A stretch of DNA of 64,000 nt from Melieria omissa (lineage: Eukaryota > Arthropoda > Insecta > Diptera > Ulidiidae): assembly GCA_963971225.1 (NCBI GenBank), contig OZ020269.1:18350921-18414920 (forward strand), in the 5' to 3' direction. Numbering within the stretch: position 1 is the stretch's first letter; the number at the start of each line of letters is the position of its first letter. Position numbers and translations under genes: made by a program. Shown here in pieces: positions 24,188-35,259 of this stretch. The notes under the pieces are model-generated. The model had not been told where the DNA came from and did no database searches. It worked only from the letters and a program-made list of their open reading frames with translations.

Positions 24188-25231
24188 CAATGGCGAATTC
24201 AGGGGGGGGGGGGGGGGTTCAGGGTTAAAATTTGGATTAGCTATAGGTTAAGTAAGGTAGGAAAGCGTGTGTGTGCGTTCCAAAGACAGCACTTCCACTC
24301 GGAGGGCAAAATGGCATTTTGTGAATCCCTTCTTAGAAGATTCTGGAGCTAGCCAGTTGCTCTCAGTCCGGGGCAAACTAATTCGGCCTCTCGAGGAGGT
24401 AGAGTAGATCCGAAATTTCAACTATTGCTGCGCAGGCCAGGTCTGCCAGGAACCTTGACCGCAAGGTACGGAGACATCACTGGACGAGGGGCACCATTTG
24501 ACAAGCATGGCACAGTGCCCAATAATGACTCCAACAAGCTGCCTAATAGAGGTTCGACTCAGGGACAGTACATATCGTGTTTTCCTCACGGAAAAGGAAT
24601 GCCATATTACCCGGCAGGTACTGCAATCAGTTCAGTTCAGTTCTCCGCCATAAGGAGTCGATGTAAGTTTTGCTCAACCTGTCAATATGCAACTACACGG
24701 CAGATATCGGAGAGAGCACAGAGTTGTCCATTTCGGTGAGAGGCAGGGCGACCCCTTTCTTGCCATCTCATCCGCAGCCTCGTTTCCTGCCACTCCAGAG
24801 TAGCCCGGAATCCAGCAGAGAGGGACTCGTTGATGCCCGATGCCTCGAAGTGCAGTGCGACAACTCTGCACTACCTTCGATTCCAGCGCTTTAAGAGCTG
24901 CCTGACTATCCACACAGATTGTGATATCCGTGGCTGGTAATCCGCTGTCGTGGATTAGTTCAGCAGCTTTCCAGATTGCAAAAATCCCCACCTGAAAGAT
25001 GCCCCAGTATATCTGAGTGGAGACCAGCTCCTGTACCTTCCTCCATCTTAGAACCGTCTGTGAAGATGGTGATGGAGGTCTGGTCACACTTGTAAGTCCC
25101 CATCCTTCCCTTGAGGGAAAGGAAGTGAGTGCGCGCGCATCAGGATCGCCTATAAAACAACATACAAATTAAATATTAAAGAATTACATTTTGAGCCCCC
25201 CACCCGAAATATTTTTCTGAATCCGCGCCTG
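24188..25231. mobile_element. hAT-like element carrying retrotransposon sequence, 1.04 kb
   Basis: The left end starts CAATGGCGAATTCAG and the reverse complement of the right starts CAGGCGCGGATTCAG. Both run into G-rich tracts (16 Gs at 24,203-24,218; C-rich at about 25,196-25,204). Flanked by an exact 8-bp duplication. No transposase remains. Most of the inside (about 24,240-25,150) is degraded retrotransposon DNA on the minus strand, including an RNase H stretch, so the mobile unit is chimeric: either a retrotransposon inserted into a small hAT-like element or the ends captured it. Confidence 0.75.
24674..25087 (-). pseudogene. RNase H domain remnant of a non-LTR retrotransposon
   Basis: A 137-codon open stretch. 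Residues from about 58 onward carry ITICVDSQAALKAL (the conserved Asp-Ser-Gln of the RNase H active site), then VPLCWIPGYSGVAGNEAADE, which holds the last catalytic Asp region. The first half of the domain (TDGS box) and the upstream RT are missing, and downstream sequence is broken. The style matches the RNase H of the LOA/I-like element at 31,050. It lies wholly inside the hAT-like ends and is not a functional enzyme. Confidence 0.8.
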
Positions 25232-25239
25232 ATTGATGG
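25232..25239. repeat. 8-bp target-site duplication, right copy (second hAT-like)
   Basis: ATTGATGG, identical to 24180-24187. Confidence 0.75.
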
Positions 25240-25330
25240 CCGACTGAAACGATAGATGAATGGACGTCCGTTAGGAAAGTTACATAAGTTAAAGAACCAA
25301 CGGATAAGCAGTTAAAAGGAAGAACTGACA

Positions 25331-27369
25331 GAAATTTTTAAGTTAACGTACAAAGAAACAATTAATGGCACAATTCATAAAAAATTCATTGACAGAATGT
25401 TCGCGAAACCAAAGAAAGCCGGATAGATGGCAGTTCATTCATTGTGATTTTAAAACCATTCAACAACAACAACAACGACTATAACATAGAAAAAATCAGA
25501 ACTTTTCTTTAATCGCCATTAATTTATATGAATTTGTATTAACTGTTTGTATAATTGATCAAATCGACACAATTGGGTTAAGAAATCTGCATATTCATCC
25601 AAAAATATATTCAACAGAAAAAGCAAAACAAAAGTAAGCTACGACAATGAGACTAAGCATAAATACAAATAAAGAACAGAAAAGAATAATTGTATAAAAT
25701 ATAAAAAATTTATTTATATTAAAAAAAATTTATGAGTTTTGTAATTTTGTTTTTTCGACACCAAACCGCCGTTTGCCACACGTTTACTGCGGTGACATTT
25801 GTTCTATGACGGCTGATCTATGCGATGGCTAAAACGGACCACACAGATAACAAGCGCACGCTGGCTGGCTATAAATGCTGCAACAACAACAACAAACAAA
25901 AAGTAACTTTAGCAGTGCGCGAACAGTAAAGCCAACGTGTGCGGCGAAGAAGAGTGGCGCGGGAGGCGAATTTATGTAATAGCCAAGACAATTTTTTATG
26001 ATGGCATCGTTGCTTTTGTCTTACTTTTGCAGTCTATGTACTGTTGTATTTGTTGTTGCTGAGCTGTTTGTGCGCTTACTTATTGTTGTTATTGTTGTTG
26101 TTGTTCGACGCTTGTTGCTGCAGTGTTGGAATGTCAGTTTTCGGTGACGAATGTTCCAAAGTTGCCAGCTTTCCTTCACGCGACGCCGCTTTTCTCCTCA
26201 GCATCTCGCATGGCTTTTTTTGCATTGTTGTTCATCGGTTTTTTTGCTTTGCTGTTTTCGTATCAGCAGCGATTTTTTGGTGCCTCTAATTTTGTTCTGT
26301 GCTATTTGGGCAGCATTCGGTTTCATTGCTCCTGGGGGCGTTTCAATTCTGAGAGTTGCACAATTTTTCAACGAAGTGATTTTTTCTCAGTTTTCGCGCT
26401 GCGTTTTACTTTGCTTCCCACGTTCAGTGTTTTTTGTTTCAGCGCCTCTCACTTTTCTGTCGCCTTTTGTGTTTCAGTGTGTCTGCTGTTTTGTGTTTTT
26501 TTAAGTAGATTTTTTATATTTTATTTGGCTTTTTTATTTTGTTTTCTGACTGTTTTCTTCTGTTTGTTTTGGTGGCAAAGTTGTCAAAAGTTGGACTTGA
26601 CTTGGATTTGCCGCCTGATGATGATTAAGGAAGTTTTATGTTGTGGGTCATTTTACAAAAGTATGCGAAGTTTTATGGCCAGATTTTTGCTCGATATTTT
26701 TTTTCATAGCTTTTTTTTGTTATTATTTTTTACTTTTCTTGCCACAGTTTAATATTTTTTTCTTTGCTTGCATTATTATTTTGCTGTAGCTGTTTTATGA
26801 TTTTCCAGGAATCAAGTTGCTTGTTATTGCCTCTGTTTTATGTTGTTTGTGTAATTTGAGACAATTTATAGATTCGATTATGATACGATGGCACTTGTGA
26901 ACTTTGGCCAGAAGTTGTATTCATGGTTGAAAATGTGCTGAATATATAATAAATGTGGAAATGGCGGCTTTAAAATAGCTAATGATAAACTGGAAATGTC
27001 AAATGTCAATCAAAACTTTTATTAGTCATAACAAAATTCTGCTGATAAGTGGGTAAGAAGTTTTTATTTTTTGATGGCAAGTATAATTTTTTACAATTTT
27101 AATTTTTGATATTTTTAAATATTTTTTTTACACTGAGACTGAACATGAATTCAGCACACAAAAATCTAAAAAAAAGGAATTCATGAGTCAGCGAATTGTG
27201 ATTAAAAGTCGATCCAGGCAGGACTTGTTGCATATAAATTTAAATAAATTTTTTTGTATACTAGAGTGGAAAAATTTTAAAAATTCAAGTTTCGAATTTT
27301 ATTTAATCAAATTTTCTAACATCACATCACATCACTTTTATATAAAATAAATGTATATGCATTCTTCGC
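25331..27369. other. Unique noncoding DNA
   Basis: 25,450-25,470 is a CAA run and 26,040-26,110 is TTG-rich. The plus frame 26123-26752 is a Phe/Leu-rich translation of T-rich sequence without domains and is rejected. 27,318-27,335 is a short ATCAC run just before the retrotransposon remnant. Confidence 0.5.
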
Positions 27370-29160
27370 CTGGAATCGATACAACTCCTTATGGATACTC
27401 ACTTTCCAGGCTGCACTTCACTCCCCACTAATCCAATGGAGTCGATATTGGTCGAACGTTGACTATACTTGGATATAGTAAATGACAGGAAAATAGCTTG
27501 GGCTCTGTCTACCTTCAAACCTAACAAATCGCCGGGACCAGACGGCATCTACCCGGTACAATTGCAATCCACTATGGACATCACCAAGTCCTGGCTGCAA
27601 GTTATATTTGCTAGCTGCATAAGACTCAACTATATCCCGTTAAGCTGGAGGAAAGTAAAAGTCGTCTTTATTCCTAAGGCAGGGAAAGCCTCCCATGTTA
27701 GGCCGAATGACTTCAGGCCAATTAGTCTATCTTCGTCTCTTCTGAAAACAATGGAGAGACATGTAGAAATCTACATCAGACAAACAGTGAATTCTTCACA
27801 GCTATCTACGGAGGTCCACGGAAACGGTCCTTCATTCCCTGATTTTTGGCATTGAAAGGAACCTAGAACTGAAGGAGTACGCTCTGGTAGCATTCCTTGA
27901 TAAAGCAGGGGCTTTTAATAATGTCCTACCAGAGGTTATCACTTCGGCCCTAACGAGCCTGCGAGTCTACGAGTCCCTACAGGGCGGTCAACTCGGAGCT
28001 AGGGGTTAGGGGTTGCCGCTGTTAGCAGGTTTGTTAATAGAGGCACTTCACAAGGAGGGGTACTCTCTACGTTGCTGTGGGTTGCAACAGTCAACCAGCT
28101 TTTGCAGCGCATGGAAGTCGACGGTTTCAAGGTTTTCGCTTATGCGGACGATGTTGCAGTAATTGTCCAAGGGAAATTTCCTCAAATGCCTCCCAGATTG
28201 GGAGGGGTAGATCCCACTCTTAGCGACAAGGCAAGATACCTGGGGGTCATTCTTGATACGAAGTTGCTCTGGAATGAAAACGTAATGGAGCGCATCAAGA
28301 AAGCGACTGCAAAAAAGCAATAGGCACAGCATGGGGTTTCTCCCCCAAAATCACTTACTGGATATATACAGCCATTGTACGACCAATTCTACTCTACGGG
28401 GTAATTGTATGGTGGCCAGCAACTAAGAAGTCAACGAAGCTGAAGCAGTTGCACAGGGTGCAAAGAAGTGCGGAGATATGCATTAGTGGAGCACTTTGTT
28501 CTACCCCCTCTGATACTCTAAACACGATTCTTCACTTGCCTCCTCTTGACATTGTAGCTCAGGAGATCGCACTGGCTTTCGCGCTGAGACTTAGGGAGTC
28601 TAGGTCTTGGCACATGGGAAGTTTTGGACACTCCCTCATCCTGGGTACGCAGGCTCCTATGTCAATCCCCCAAAATACAGACTACTGTATACCTGCTTTG
28701 GTCTTTGACAAAGAATATGATGTCTCCATACCAATCAGACAGGAGTGGCTCGATCGACCTCTGAAGATACGAGATGCGATCAACTTTTTCACTGACGGAT
28801 CTAGGCTGGACGGGAAAGTTGCAGGAGGCGTTTTCCCCCAGACCTGGAGATTGAAGCCTCTTTCCGACTTCCGGATCACTCCAGTGTATATCAGGCGAAG
28901 ATGATCGCCATCCAGGAGGCCACTCTGCACCTGAACCCAACGCCTAACAGAAGGAAGCAAGTCTTCATCTTCTCTGACAGCCGAGCTGCACTGAAAGCTC
29001 TGGACTCGTGCGTGGACAACACAAATTTCAAACCTAACTCTCAAACCTAACAGAACCATTCTGCATAGATGTCAAAAACCTTCTTAGGTTCGTAACTTCG
29101 TCCATATGGCTTGACCAGGAGCAACCTAGTTATCTTAAGCTGTATATGGCATCACAATGG
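27370..29160 (+). pseudogene. Decayed RT/RNase H non-LTR retrotransposon (LOA/I-like)
   Basis: From about 27,391 the frame reads MDTHFPGC, matching MEAHFPGC of the better copy at 33.4 kb, then meets a stop near 27,460. Next come NKSPGPDGIYPVQLQ, FRPISLSSSLLKTMER, AFLDKAGAFNNV (first catalytic Asp region), FAYADDVAVIV (YADD, near 28,140), ARYLGVILDTKLLWNENV, then FFTDGSRLDGKVAGG (RNase H start, about 28,786) and IFSDSRAALKALDS (about 28,970). These pieces lie in different frames with stops and deletions between them. Both ends are missing and no target duplication was found. Non-functional. Confidence 0.85.
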
Positions 29161-29210
29161 GCCAGTATCTTGGACTAAGTGAGGGATCTCTGATTGTGTG
29201 TCACCAAGCA

Positions 29211-30955
29211 CATTTCTAAAAACCTTGAAACTGTTTCAGTAAAATATTTGTTGATTAAGTACTTTTAAAATAATACCCAAACATTCAAAATTATGCATCA
29301 AACATATCCCAACAGTTTGCATTGCATCATCTCACTTATTCATCTCTTAAATCGCAATATTATTCCAAGCTAAAAAAACAATAAAATCAACCAGAATATG
29401 CGCCACATTTCAGCATCAGCAATCGGTTTCAAGTTATGAAATATAAGTAAAACAAAAACAACTCAAACAAAAAATACCCACACAACATACTAAGTAGATA
29501 TTTCCTATAAATCGTCAAAACCAATGTGCCAGGAACAAAGAGACCACACAGACGACAGTCGTTTGCATATATATCTGTCTCGCTCGGAAATTCTCAGACA
29601 CCACAAAATGTGAAATTACCCGATGCTGTAATGTCAAAATGCCCGCCAGGGAAATTCATGTTGTCAACCACGCCAGCAAAATTTGACAAAGTGCACCAAA
29701 AAACAAATTTATACAAAAAAACAAAACAAAACAAAACAAAACAGGGAAAACCACAACCAAAAACGTAATGCAGCAAAAAGAAAGCACAACAACAACAAAA
29801 CAAACAAAAAACAATAACATCAACAAAAACACAAAATGATGAGCAACAACAAAAAGTTCACCGGTGCAATTGTGCATTATTAAACCAATGTCAATGATGT
29901 GCGCCATATGGGTGCCACGTGTACGTGACACGTGTGTGTGTGTGTGTTTGTCATCATATATGAAATGTGCATAAATGTAGGTGCAAGTTTGAGTTTGTAA
30001 CACATGATGAATATGCGGCATGCAACCAGCAGAGGGAAACATTTTCGTAGAGCTTAAAACCGCAGCAACAACAACAACAACGAAATGCAGCAACATTGCC
30101 AGGAGCAAAGCCAAAGACAAATATGCAAAATGTGACATTATTATGAAGGTAAATGACTGTACATCCACTATGTATGTATGTATGTTTGTATTTTCATATA
30201 TAGTATATACATGTATGTATATAAGTAGATATATGTAAGTATATGTATAAGAGAGTTGCAGTTATAATAAGAACAAAGTGAGTAGGACGCATGGGGCACC
30301 CACCAACACAAAATGGCACCCGTGTTTCTTGTAGCATTTGTAGCTTGTTAAAAGCAATGGCTGGAAGCTGCAGCTAGCAACAAAATCGTGGCGCATTCTG
30401 CTCGAGAAATGCCGAAAGTTGTGCTGGCGCATAGTCAAGTCGTCGTCGTCGTCGTCGTCGACGGTGGGCGCTCACTAACTGAGCAATCACGAAAATGACA
30501 ACGGCGCACAAAATGCATTCATCATTCATCAGTGACGCGCATCCCGTCACAGGCACACAAACACACACACACACATTAACACAACGCACGTGGAATCGCT
30601 CTGGTGGCTCTGCAATGTGCAATTTTCACTCGCTGCCAATAGTGCACACGCACACACACGCACTGCAGCACTTTTAATAGTTGGCAGCAGCAACTCTACA
30701 TTTCATGCTGTGGCAGTTTGACATGTCGCTGTTGTTTCGACGCTTGTTGCCACTTATGTTGCGAGCTTGTTTGTGGAGCAGCAACAATTTTAGCAGCTGA
30801 CACTTTTCGAGTAACAATGGCAACATGTGCGTATGTTAATAAGTTTCTAGTGAATTTTTCTTCATGTTTTGTTTGCGGCAAACCCATTGATCGTAGAGTA
30901 ACTATTGTTTTTTGAAAATTTATATGAACTACAAAAGTTATTCTATGCAATGACT
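29211..30955. other. Unique noncoding DNA with microsatellites
   Basis: Contains AAAAC runs (about 29,718-29,740), CAA runs, GT (29,931-29,949), TATG/TATA runs (30,160-30,250), GTC (30,435-30,460) and CA runs (30,553-30,576; 30,645-30,660). Near 29,918 ACGTG words are packed closely (CCACGTGTACGTGACACGTG), a cluster of E-box-like sites that could be chance. No gene. Confidence 0.5.
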
Positions 30956-30967
30956 GAGTTCAACTCA
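30956..30967. repeat. 12-bp target-site duplication, left copy (LOA-like)
   Basis: GAGTTCAACTCA, repeated exactly at 35235-35246. Confidence 0.9.
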
Positions 30968-31049
30968 GGTTGGTTAGGCTGGCTGACCCTCGGGGGGGTC
31001 TCACATAGACCATGTTGGTCCATAGTGGTACCAGAAAGGTTCTGGAGCT

Positions 31050-33584
31050 TCAGACCTGTATGTAGTTTGTCAAAAACGTTTTGCCAAATCTAAGTAAGTC
31101 GCTGCTTTTTTGTTCCGCGACTCTTTCCAAGGAAGGGAACGACGCGGATCCGAGGCAGCTGACCCGTGATCTGTAGAGAGCAGGGCAGTGGCACAGCAAA
31201 TGCTCCAGGGTACCCTTGGCACTGTCTTCACCACATCTTGTGCATGCATCACTTGGTACCAAGCCAAGTTTGGCAGCGTGGGACGGTGTGAGACAGTGTC
31301 CCGTGAGTATCCCGGTCAATAGTTTGCAATCATCTCTTCGGAGTGATAGTACAAACTCTGTGTTGTTGACATTATGTTCGCGAAGCATGATTTTTGCTGT
31401 CCTGTGAGATGTAGATCTCTCCCACATGGACGCCGCTTCACGAATCATATTCTCTTCTATTTCCGTCTTGAGCGTGGAGAGGGGTGGATGGATGTCTGGC
31501 TCGCTAACCGTAGGCAGTCGTGCCCCGGCTTTGGCGAGCGCATCAGCCTTCTCATTTCCCTCAACTCCTTTGTGACCCGGTACCCAATAGATAGTGACCA
31601 CTCTGTTGCGACAGAGTTCGTCCAATTTGGTTTTGCAGTTCCGTACGCATATCGAGTTTGACAATACCCCAGCTGCTGCTTTTATGGCTGCTTGGCTGTC
31701 GATATAGATGTTTATTCGAGAGTCTGGAGGGGTGCGACCCATTGCTAGTTGCGCCGCTCTTGTGGCAGCGTGTACCTCTGCTTGGAAGATGCTGCAGTAG
31801 TCCGGGAGCCGGAAAGACTGTTGAAGGTCAAGTTCCGGACAGAAAACTGCAGATCCCACTCCCTCTGTCATCTTGGATCCATCCGTGAACAGGTTATAGG
31901 ATTGACGGCCGGGCTCGAGCCCCTGTCGCCACCCATCCGGTTCTAGGATCACGTGGGGTTTGAAGTTGAAATTGGCTTGAGGTACGGCGTAGTCTGAGCT
32001 TTCGCTCACCCCTGCGTGTAACCTGCTGTGGCCGTAATGTCGTAGCGTGAGCTGTCCAGTTACCTTAAGTCTAAGTGCCGCCTTTTTAGCGACGCTTTTC
32101 GCAGTCAGACCAATTGGATAAAATCCCAAGATTTTGTCCAGTGCCGCTGTAGGAGTGGTGCGCATTGCGCCTGTTATACACAACCCAGCGGCTCTCTGTA
32201 CAGTCTCGAGTCTTTTGGCATAGGTCTTCTTATCCACCGCAGTCCACCATACTATGATCCCGCAGAGCATAATGGGTCTAATCACTGCAGTGTAAATCCA
32301 ATGTGTGAGACGGGGGGATAAGCCCCAAGTCTTACCGAGCATTTTCCTGCAAGCGTATAAGGCGTTCAAGGCTTTCCTTTTCCTGTCTTCCACATTCAAT
32401 TTCCACGACAGTTTACTGTCCAAGATGACTCCTAGGTACTTAGTAGATGTTTTGGGGGTGAGTGTGGTGTTGTTCAGTTTGGGAGGAAGCCAGGTTGGGA
32501 TCTTGTACTTTGTTGTAAAAAGAACTAAGTCCGTCTTGTCTGGGTTTGTTTCCAGTCCCACAGTCTTTGCCCAGTTGTTAATCACTTTCAGTGTCCTCTC
32601 GAGTACTTGGCTCATTGAGGTGAGACACCTGCCTGAGACGACAACGGCGAGGTCATCCGCATATGCGGTTAGCCTTGGCCCCCCGTCCCTCAACTTTAAA
32701 AGGATCTTGTTAACGACTAGATTCCATAGTAACGGAGAGAGCACACCCCCCTGGGGGGTGCCCCTGTTCGCCTTCCTCGTCATGGTTGTTGCGCCCCACT
32801 CCGCTACCACTGTACGGCAATTCAACAGATTACCAATCCAGTCCTGTATGGGTGGGTGCACCTCAATTGATGCAAGGCCTTCCAACAATGCCTCTGTGGA
32901 GACATTGTTGAAAGCCCCTGATATGTCGAGGAAGGCTCCCAGCGCGTATTCTCCGTAGTGAAAAGCTTTTTCTATCTGAAAAACCACCTGATGAAGTGCT
33001 GTCTCCGTTGACTTGCCTTTCATATAGGCGTGTTGGTTCGTTGATATCAGGCCAGGTGGAACCCTTTCCTTAATAAACGAGTCTAGCAGTCTTTCAAAGG
33101 TCTTCAGTATAAACGAGGTGAGGCTGATGGGCCGATAGTCCTTCGGATACAAATGGCTGCTTTTACTTGATTTCGGCAAAAATACAACCCTTGATAATCG
33201 CCAGTCCATCGGTACATAGTTCAGTCTCAGACAGCTCCTGAAAACGTCCTTGAGCCACGGTATCAGAATAGCACTTCCCTTTTGCAGAAGCGCGGGAAAA
33301 ATGCCATCCGGACCCGGGGATTTGAAGGGATCGAAAGAGCCCAAAGCCCATCGAAGTCTGGATGTGGTGATTAGGCCCTCACAATTCCCTTGCTCTGTGC
33401 CGAGTGCAGTTGAGACCGAGTCGGGAACCTCTGAACAGCCAGGAAAGTGGGCTTCCATAAGTGCCTCAAGCGTCTCCTTGCCATCCTTGGTCCATTCTCC
33501 AGATTCTTTGCGGATGAGTGATGGTATAGGGGGGGATATGGCGAGTATCTTCCGAAGTCTGGATGCCTCGGAGGTCTTGTCCAT
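31050..33584 (-). CDS. Reverse transcriptase-RNase H-zinc knuckle (ORF2, C-terminal 844 codons)
   Basis: RT: FKSPGPDGIFPALLQ (87-101), DYRPISLTSFILKTFE (149-164), first catalytic Asp in AFLDISGAFNN (D220), GTPQGGVLSPLLWN (275-288), YADD at 308-311. RNase H: active-site residues D568 (FTDGS), E603, D629 (YIDSQAA) and D681 (GNEKAD), all present. A zinc knuckle follows, C781-x2-C784-x10-H795-x4-C800. The ATG at 33584 is internal: the same frame stays open upstream through a linker to about 33,940, where one base gained or lost shifts it from the endonuclease frame. The protein would copy element RNA at the nicked target and remove the RNA strand. Here RT and RNase H look chemically intact but are cut off from the endonuclease. 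Confidence 0.92.
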   Translation of the reverse strand: MDKTSEASRLRKILAISPPIPSLIRKESGEWTKDGKETLEALMEAHFPGCSEVPDSVSTALGTEQGNCEGLITTSRLRWALGSFDPFKSPGPDGIFPALLQKGSAILIPWLKDVFRSCLRLNYVPMDWRLSRVVFLPKSSKSSHLYPKDYRPISLTSFILKTFERLLDSFIKERVPPGLISTNQHAYMKGKSTETALHQVVFQIEKAFHYGEYALGAFLDISGAFNNVSTEALLEGLASIEVHPPIQDWIGNLLNCRTVVAEWGATTMTRKANRGTPQGGVLSPLLWNLVVNKILLKLRDGGPRLTAYADDLAVVVSGRCLTSMSQVLERTLKVINNWAKTVGLETNPDKTDLVLFTTKYKIPTWLPPKLNNTTLTPKTSTKYLGVILDSKLSWKLNVEDRKRKALNALYACRKMLGKTWGLSPRLTHWIYTAVIRPIMLCGIIVWWTAVDKKTYAKRLETVQRAAGLCITGAMRTTPTAALDKILGFYPIGLTAKSVAKKAALRLKVTGQLTLRHYGHSRLHAGVSESSDYAVPQANFNFKPHVILEPDGWRQGLEPGRQSYNLFTDGSKMTEGVGSAVFCPELDLQQSFRLPDYCSIFQAEVHAATRAAQLAMGRTPPDSRINIYIDSQAAIKAAAGVLSNSICVRNCKTKLDELCRNRVVTIYWVPGHKGVEGNEKADALAKAGARLPTVSEPDIHPPLSTLKTEIEENMIREAASMWERSTSHRTAKIMLREHNVNNTEFVLSLRRDDCKLLTGILTGHCLTPSHAAKLGLVPSDACTRCGEDSAKGTLEHLLCHCPALYRSRVSCLGSASFPSLERVAEQKSSDLLRFGKTFLTNYIQV

Positions 33585-33898
33585 ACTTCCACAGAAGTTC
33601 TGCCAGGAGCTTCTTTTGGCCCTCCGTATCTCTTGTTTGTAGGAGTGAAGTAGTGTCTTGTACTCTCTCCAACACTCCGCACAGTCGGCAAGTTTGGCCA
33701 GTTTGAAAAACTCTCTAAGTTCTCTTCTTTGCCTACCAATGTCCTTGCTCCACCAGGGCGGATAGGATTTTCGTCCTACCGGCCTTGAGGGCGGGCAGGA
33801 TTCGTGGTAAGCAAGTAGGATCTTTGACGTTAGGAGTTTCGCCTTAGCCTCAACGTCCGACCTGGAGAGAGTCTGAGAGGCATTACTCAGATGAGTCT

Positions 33899-34620
33899 TT
33901 AACCGATTTGCATACAGATCCCAGTCCGTATTCCGGGGTTCCTGAAGACCCTTACTGTACGCAACGGTTTAAAGTTGACCGTAAAGTGTATGTAGCTGTG
34001 ATCAGAGAAGGAGGGTCTTTCCAGCACCCTCCAATCCGAGATCCAGGTATCTGCCCCGTAAGAAAAAGTAATGTCCAATACGTCTTCCGACGTCGGACCC
34101 TTGAAAGTTGGGATGTTCCCTCTATTAGCTATATCTACATTGTTTTGTAATATAAAGTTAAAAAGGGACTCACCCCGTTCGTTCGTGTCCTTGCTTCCCC
34201 ACTGAGGGTGGTGCGAATTGGCATCCGCACCTACCACGGCGTCGAAACCTTGTCTGAGGACTTCTTCCGTCAGGTGCTGTAGTTCTGTGGGGGGTGCCTC
34301 GACGTCGTGGGCCATATAGCACGAGGCCACAAGTCTAAGCTTGTCGTCCCCTTCGATGGCGACCACCGTCAGGTCATCAGAACTGAAATTAGGTAGAAGA
34401 TATGCGTTAATATCCTTCCTAACAAGGATGGCAGATCGAATCTTACCTACCGTTGTTGCATGGAAAAGATTATAGTTCGTGGACCCTAACCCTGAAACCT
34501 TATTTCCGGAGGAAAGCCAGGGTTCCTGGATTAGGGCCACGTCGTAGCTGCCCTCCTCTAGTGTGAGAAGGAGCTCAGCTGAAGCCACCTTACTGTGGTG
34601 GAGGTTGATTTGTAGGACCT
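33899..34620 (-). CDS. Apurinic-like endonuclease domain (ORF2, N-terminal part)
   Basis: The frame enters from the ORF1 overlap (about 34,620, reading LQINLHHSKVASAELLL) and runs to a stop at 33,899. Counting from the GTG codon at 34588, landmarks are ALIQEPW (metal-binding Glu at 22), VVGADANSHHPQWGS (D122, N124), LDITF (D172) and FSDHSYI (D196, H197), the expected active-site set of the endonuclease that opens the target. No ATG suits as a start, in keeping with translation from the overlapping ORF1 or with 5' damage. The last 15 or so codons before the stop are out of register. The correct continuation lies in the frame that leads into the RT, so a single-base indel near 33,940 breaks ORF2. 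Confidence 0.88.
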
Positions 34621-35234
34621 TTCCCTTCAGAAGGTACAGTGTCCTTCAGGGTGGGTGTGGCTGTCACCGCCGACACTCCACCCGTCTCAACCTCCATCTC
34701 GTCAATCTTCCCGTCATCAAGCCGAAGCATGAAAGTAGCGTCGGTCGTGGGTTCCAGCCCAAGGTCCTTTTCAGCTTCATCTTGAGGTTGATTTGTAGGA
34801 CCTTTCCCTTCAGAAGGTACAGTGTCCTTCAAGTTGGGTGTGGCTGTCACCGCCGACACTCCACCCGTCTCAACCTCCATCTCGTCAATCTTCCCGTCGT
34901 CTAGCCGAAGCATGAAAGTAGCGTCGGTCATGGGTTCCGGCCCAAGATCCTTTTCTGCTTCACCTGGCTTCAGAGTGTTTTCATTCCCGTCTTTCGGATG
35001 ACGTTTTTTGAGGTGCAGGTAAACACTACCCGTCCCCCAAGACATCTTTCCGAACCGTTGATACAACTTGTCCTCTGCCTCTTTGTTGATTTGGAGGATC
35101 AGATCAAGTGTACCGTCGGCGTTGGGTTTCCCCGCGTGGATCATCTTCCAGTCCGTCGTCGGGACATCGGGATTCTGCCGCTGGAAAAGCAGTAGGGCGC
35201 TTTCCGGTTTCACCGCGCTTGGTAAACGTACCGA
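34590..35234 (-). pseudogene. ORF1 (RNA-binding/gag-like), 5'-truncated
   Basis: Open from the truncation point (35,234) to a TAA at 34590-34592. The N-terminal visible part (PTTDWKMIHAGKPNADGTLD onward, to LHLKKRHP) resembles the DUF4780-type region of LOA-like ORF1 proteins; this is from memory and unchecked. The rest is acidic and consists of two near-identical 61-residue repeats. The ORF1 end overlaps the ORF2 start by about 30 bases in another frame. The missing 5' half would have held the rest of the gag-like protein. No native start codon is present. Confidence 0.8.
34601..34966. repeat. 183-bp tandem duplication inside ORF1
   Basis: Two copies, 34601-34783 and 34784-34966, differing at only about ten positions. 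183 bases is 61 codons, so ORF1 stays in frame. The unit includes the bases encoding the ORF1/ORF2 overlap, so a partial second ORF2 entry lies inside ORF1. Confidence 0.93.
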
Positions 35235-35246
35235 GAGTTCAACTCA
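35235..35246. repeat. 12-bp target-site duplication, right copy (LOA-like)
   Basis: GAGTTCAACTCA, identical to 30956-30967. Confidence 0.9.
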
Positions 35247-35259
35247 ACTCAACTTAACT

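Larger units (their letters stand above)
30968..35234 (-). mobile_element. LOA/I-like non-LTR retrotransposon, 4.27 kb, 5'-truncated in ORF1
   Basis: On the minus strand the order is ORF1 (truncated), endonuclease, RT, RNase H, zinc knuckle, and about 80 bp of 3' UTR. A perfect 12-bp target duplication fixes both ends. RNase H after RT in one polyprotein excludes RTE and R1-type elements and points to the LOA/I group; the clade within it is inferred from memory. Only one frameshift separates endonuclease from RT and the RT frame is intact, so the copy is fairly young. Remnants of relatives occur at 24.7, 27.4 and 40.7 kb. Confidence 0.92.

Noticed and set aside
24548..24566. GGTTCGACTC, resembling a tRNA B box
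   Set aside because: No A box or cloverleaf at a suitable distance, and it lies in degraded retrotransposon DNA.
26123..26752. A 209-codon Phe-rich plus-strand frame
   Set aside because: Low-complexity translation of T-rich DNA, without domain or signal of coding selection.
32305..32958. A 217-codon plus-strand frame
   Set aside because: Antisense to the intact RT of the LOA/I-like element.
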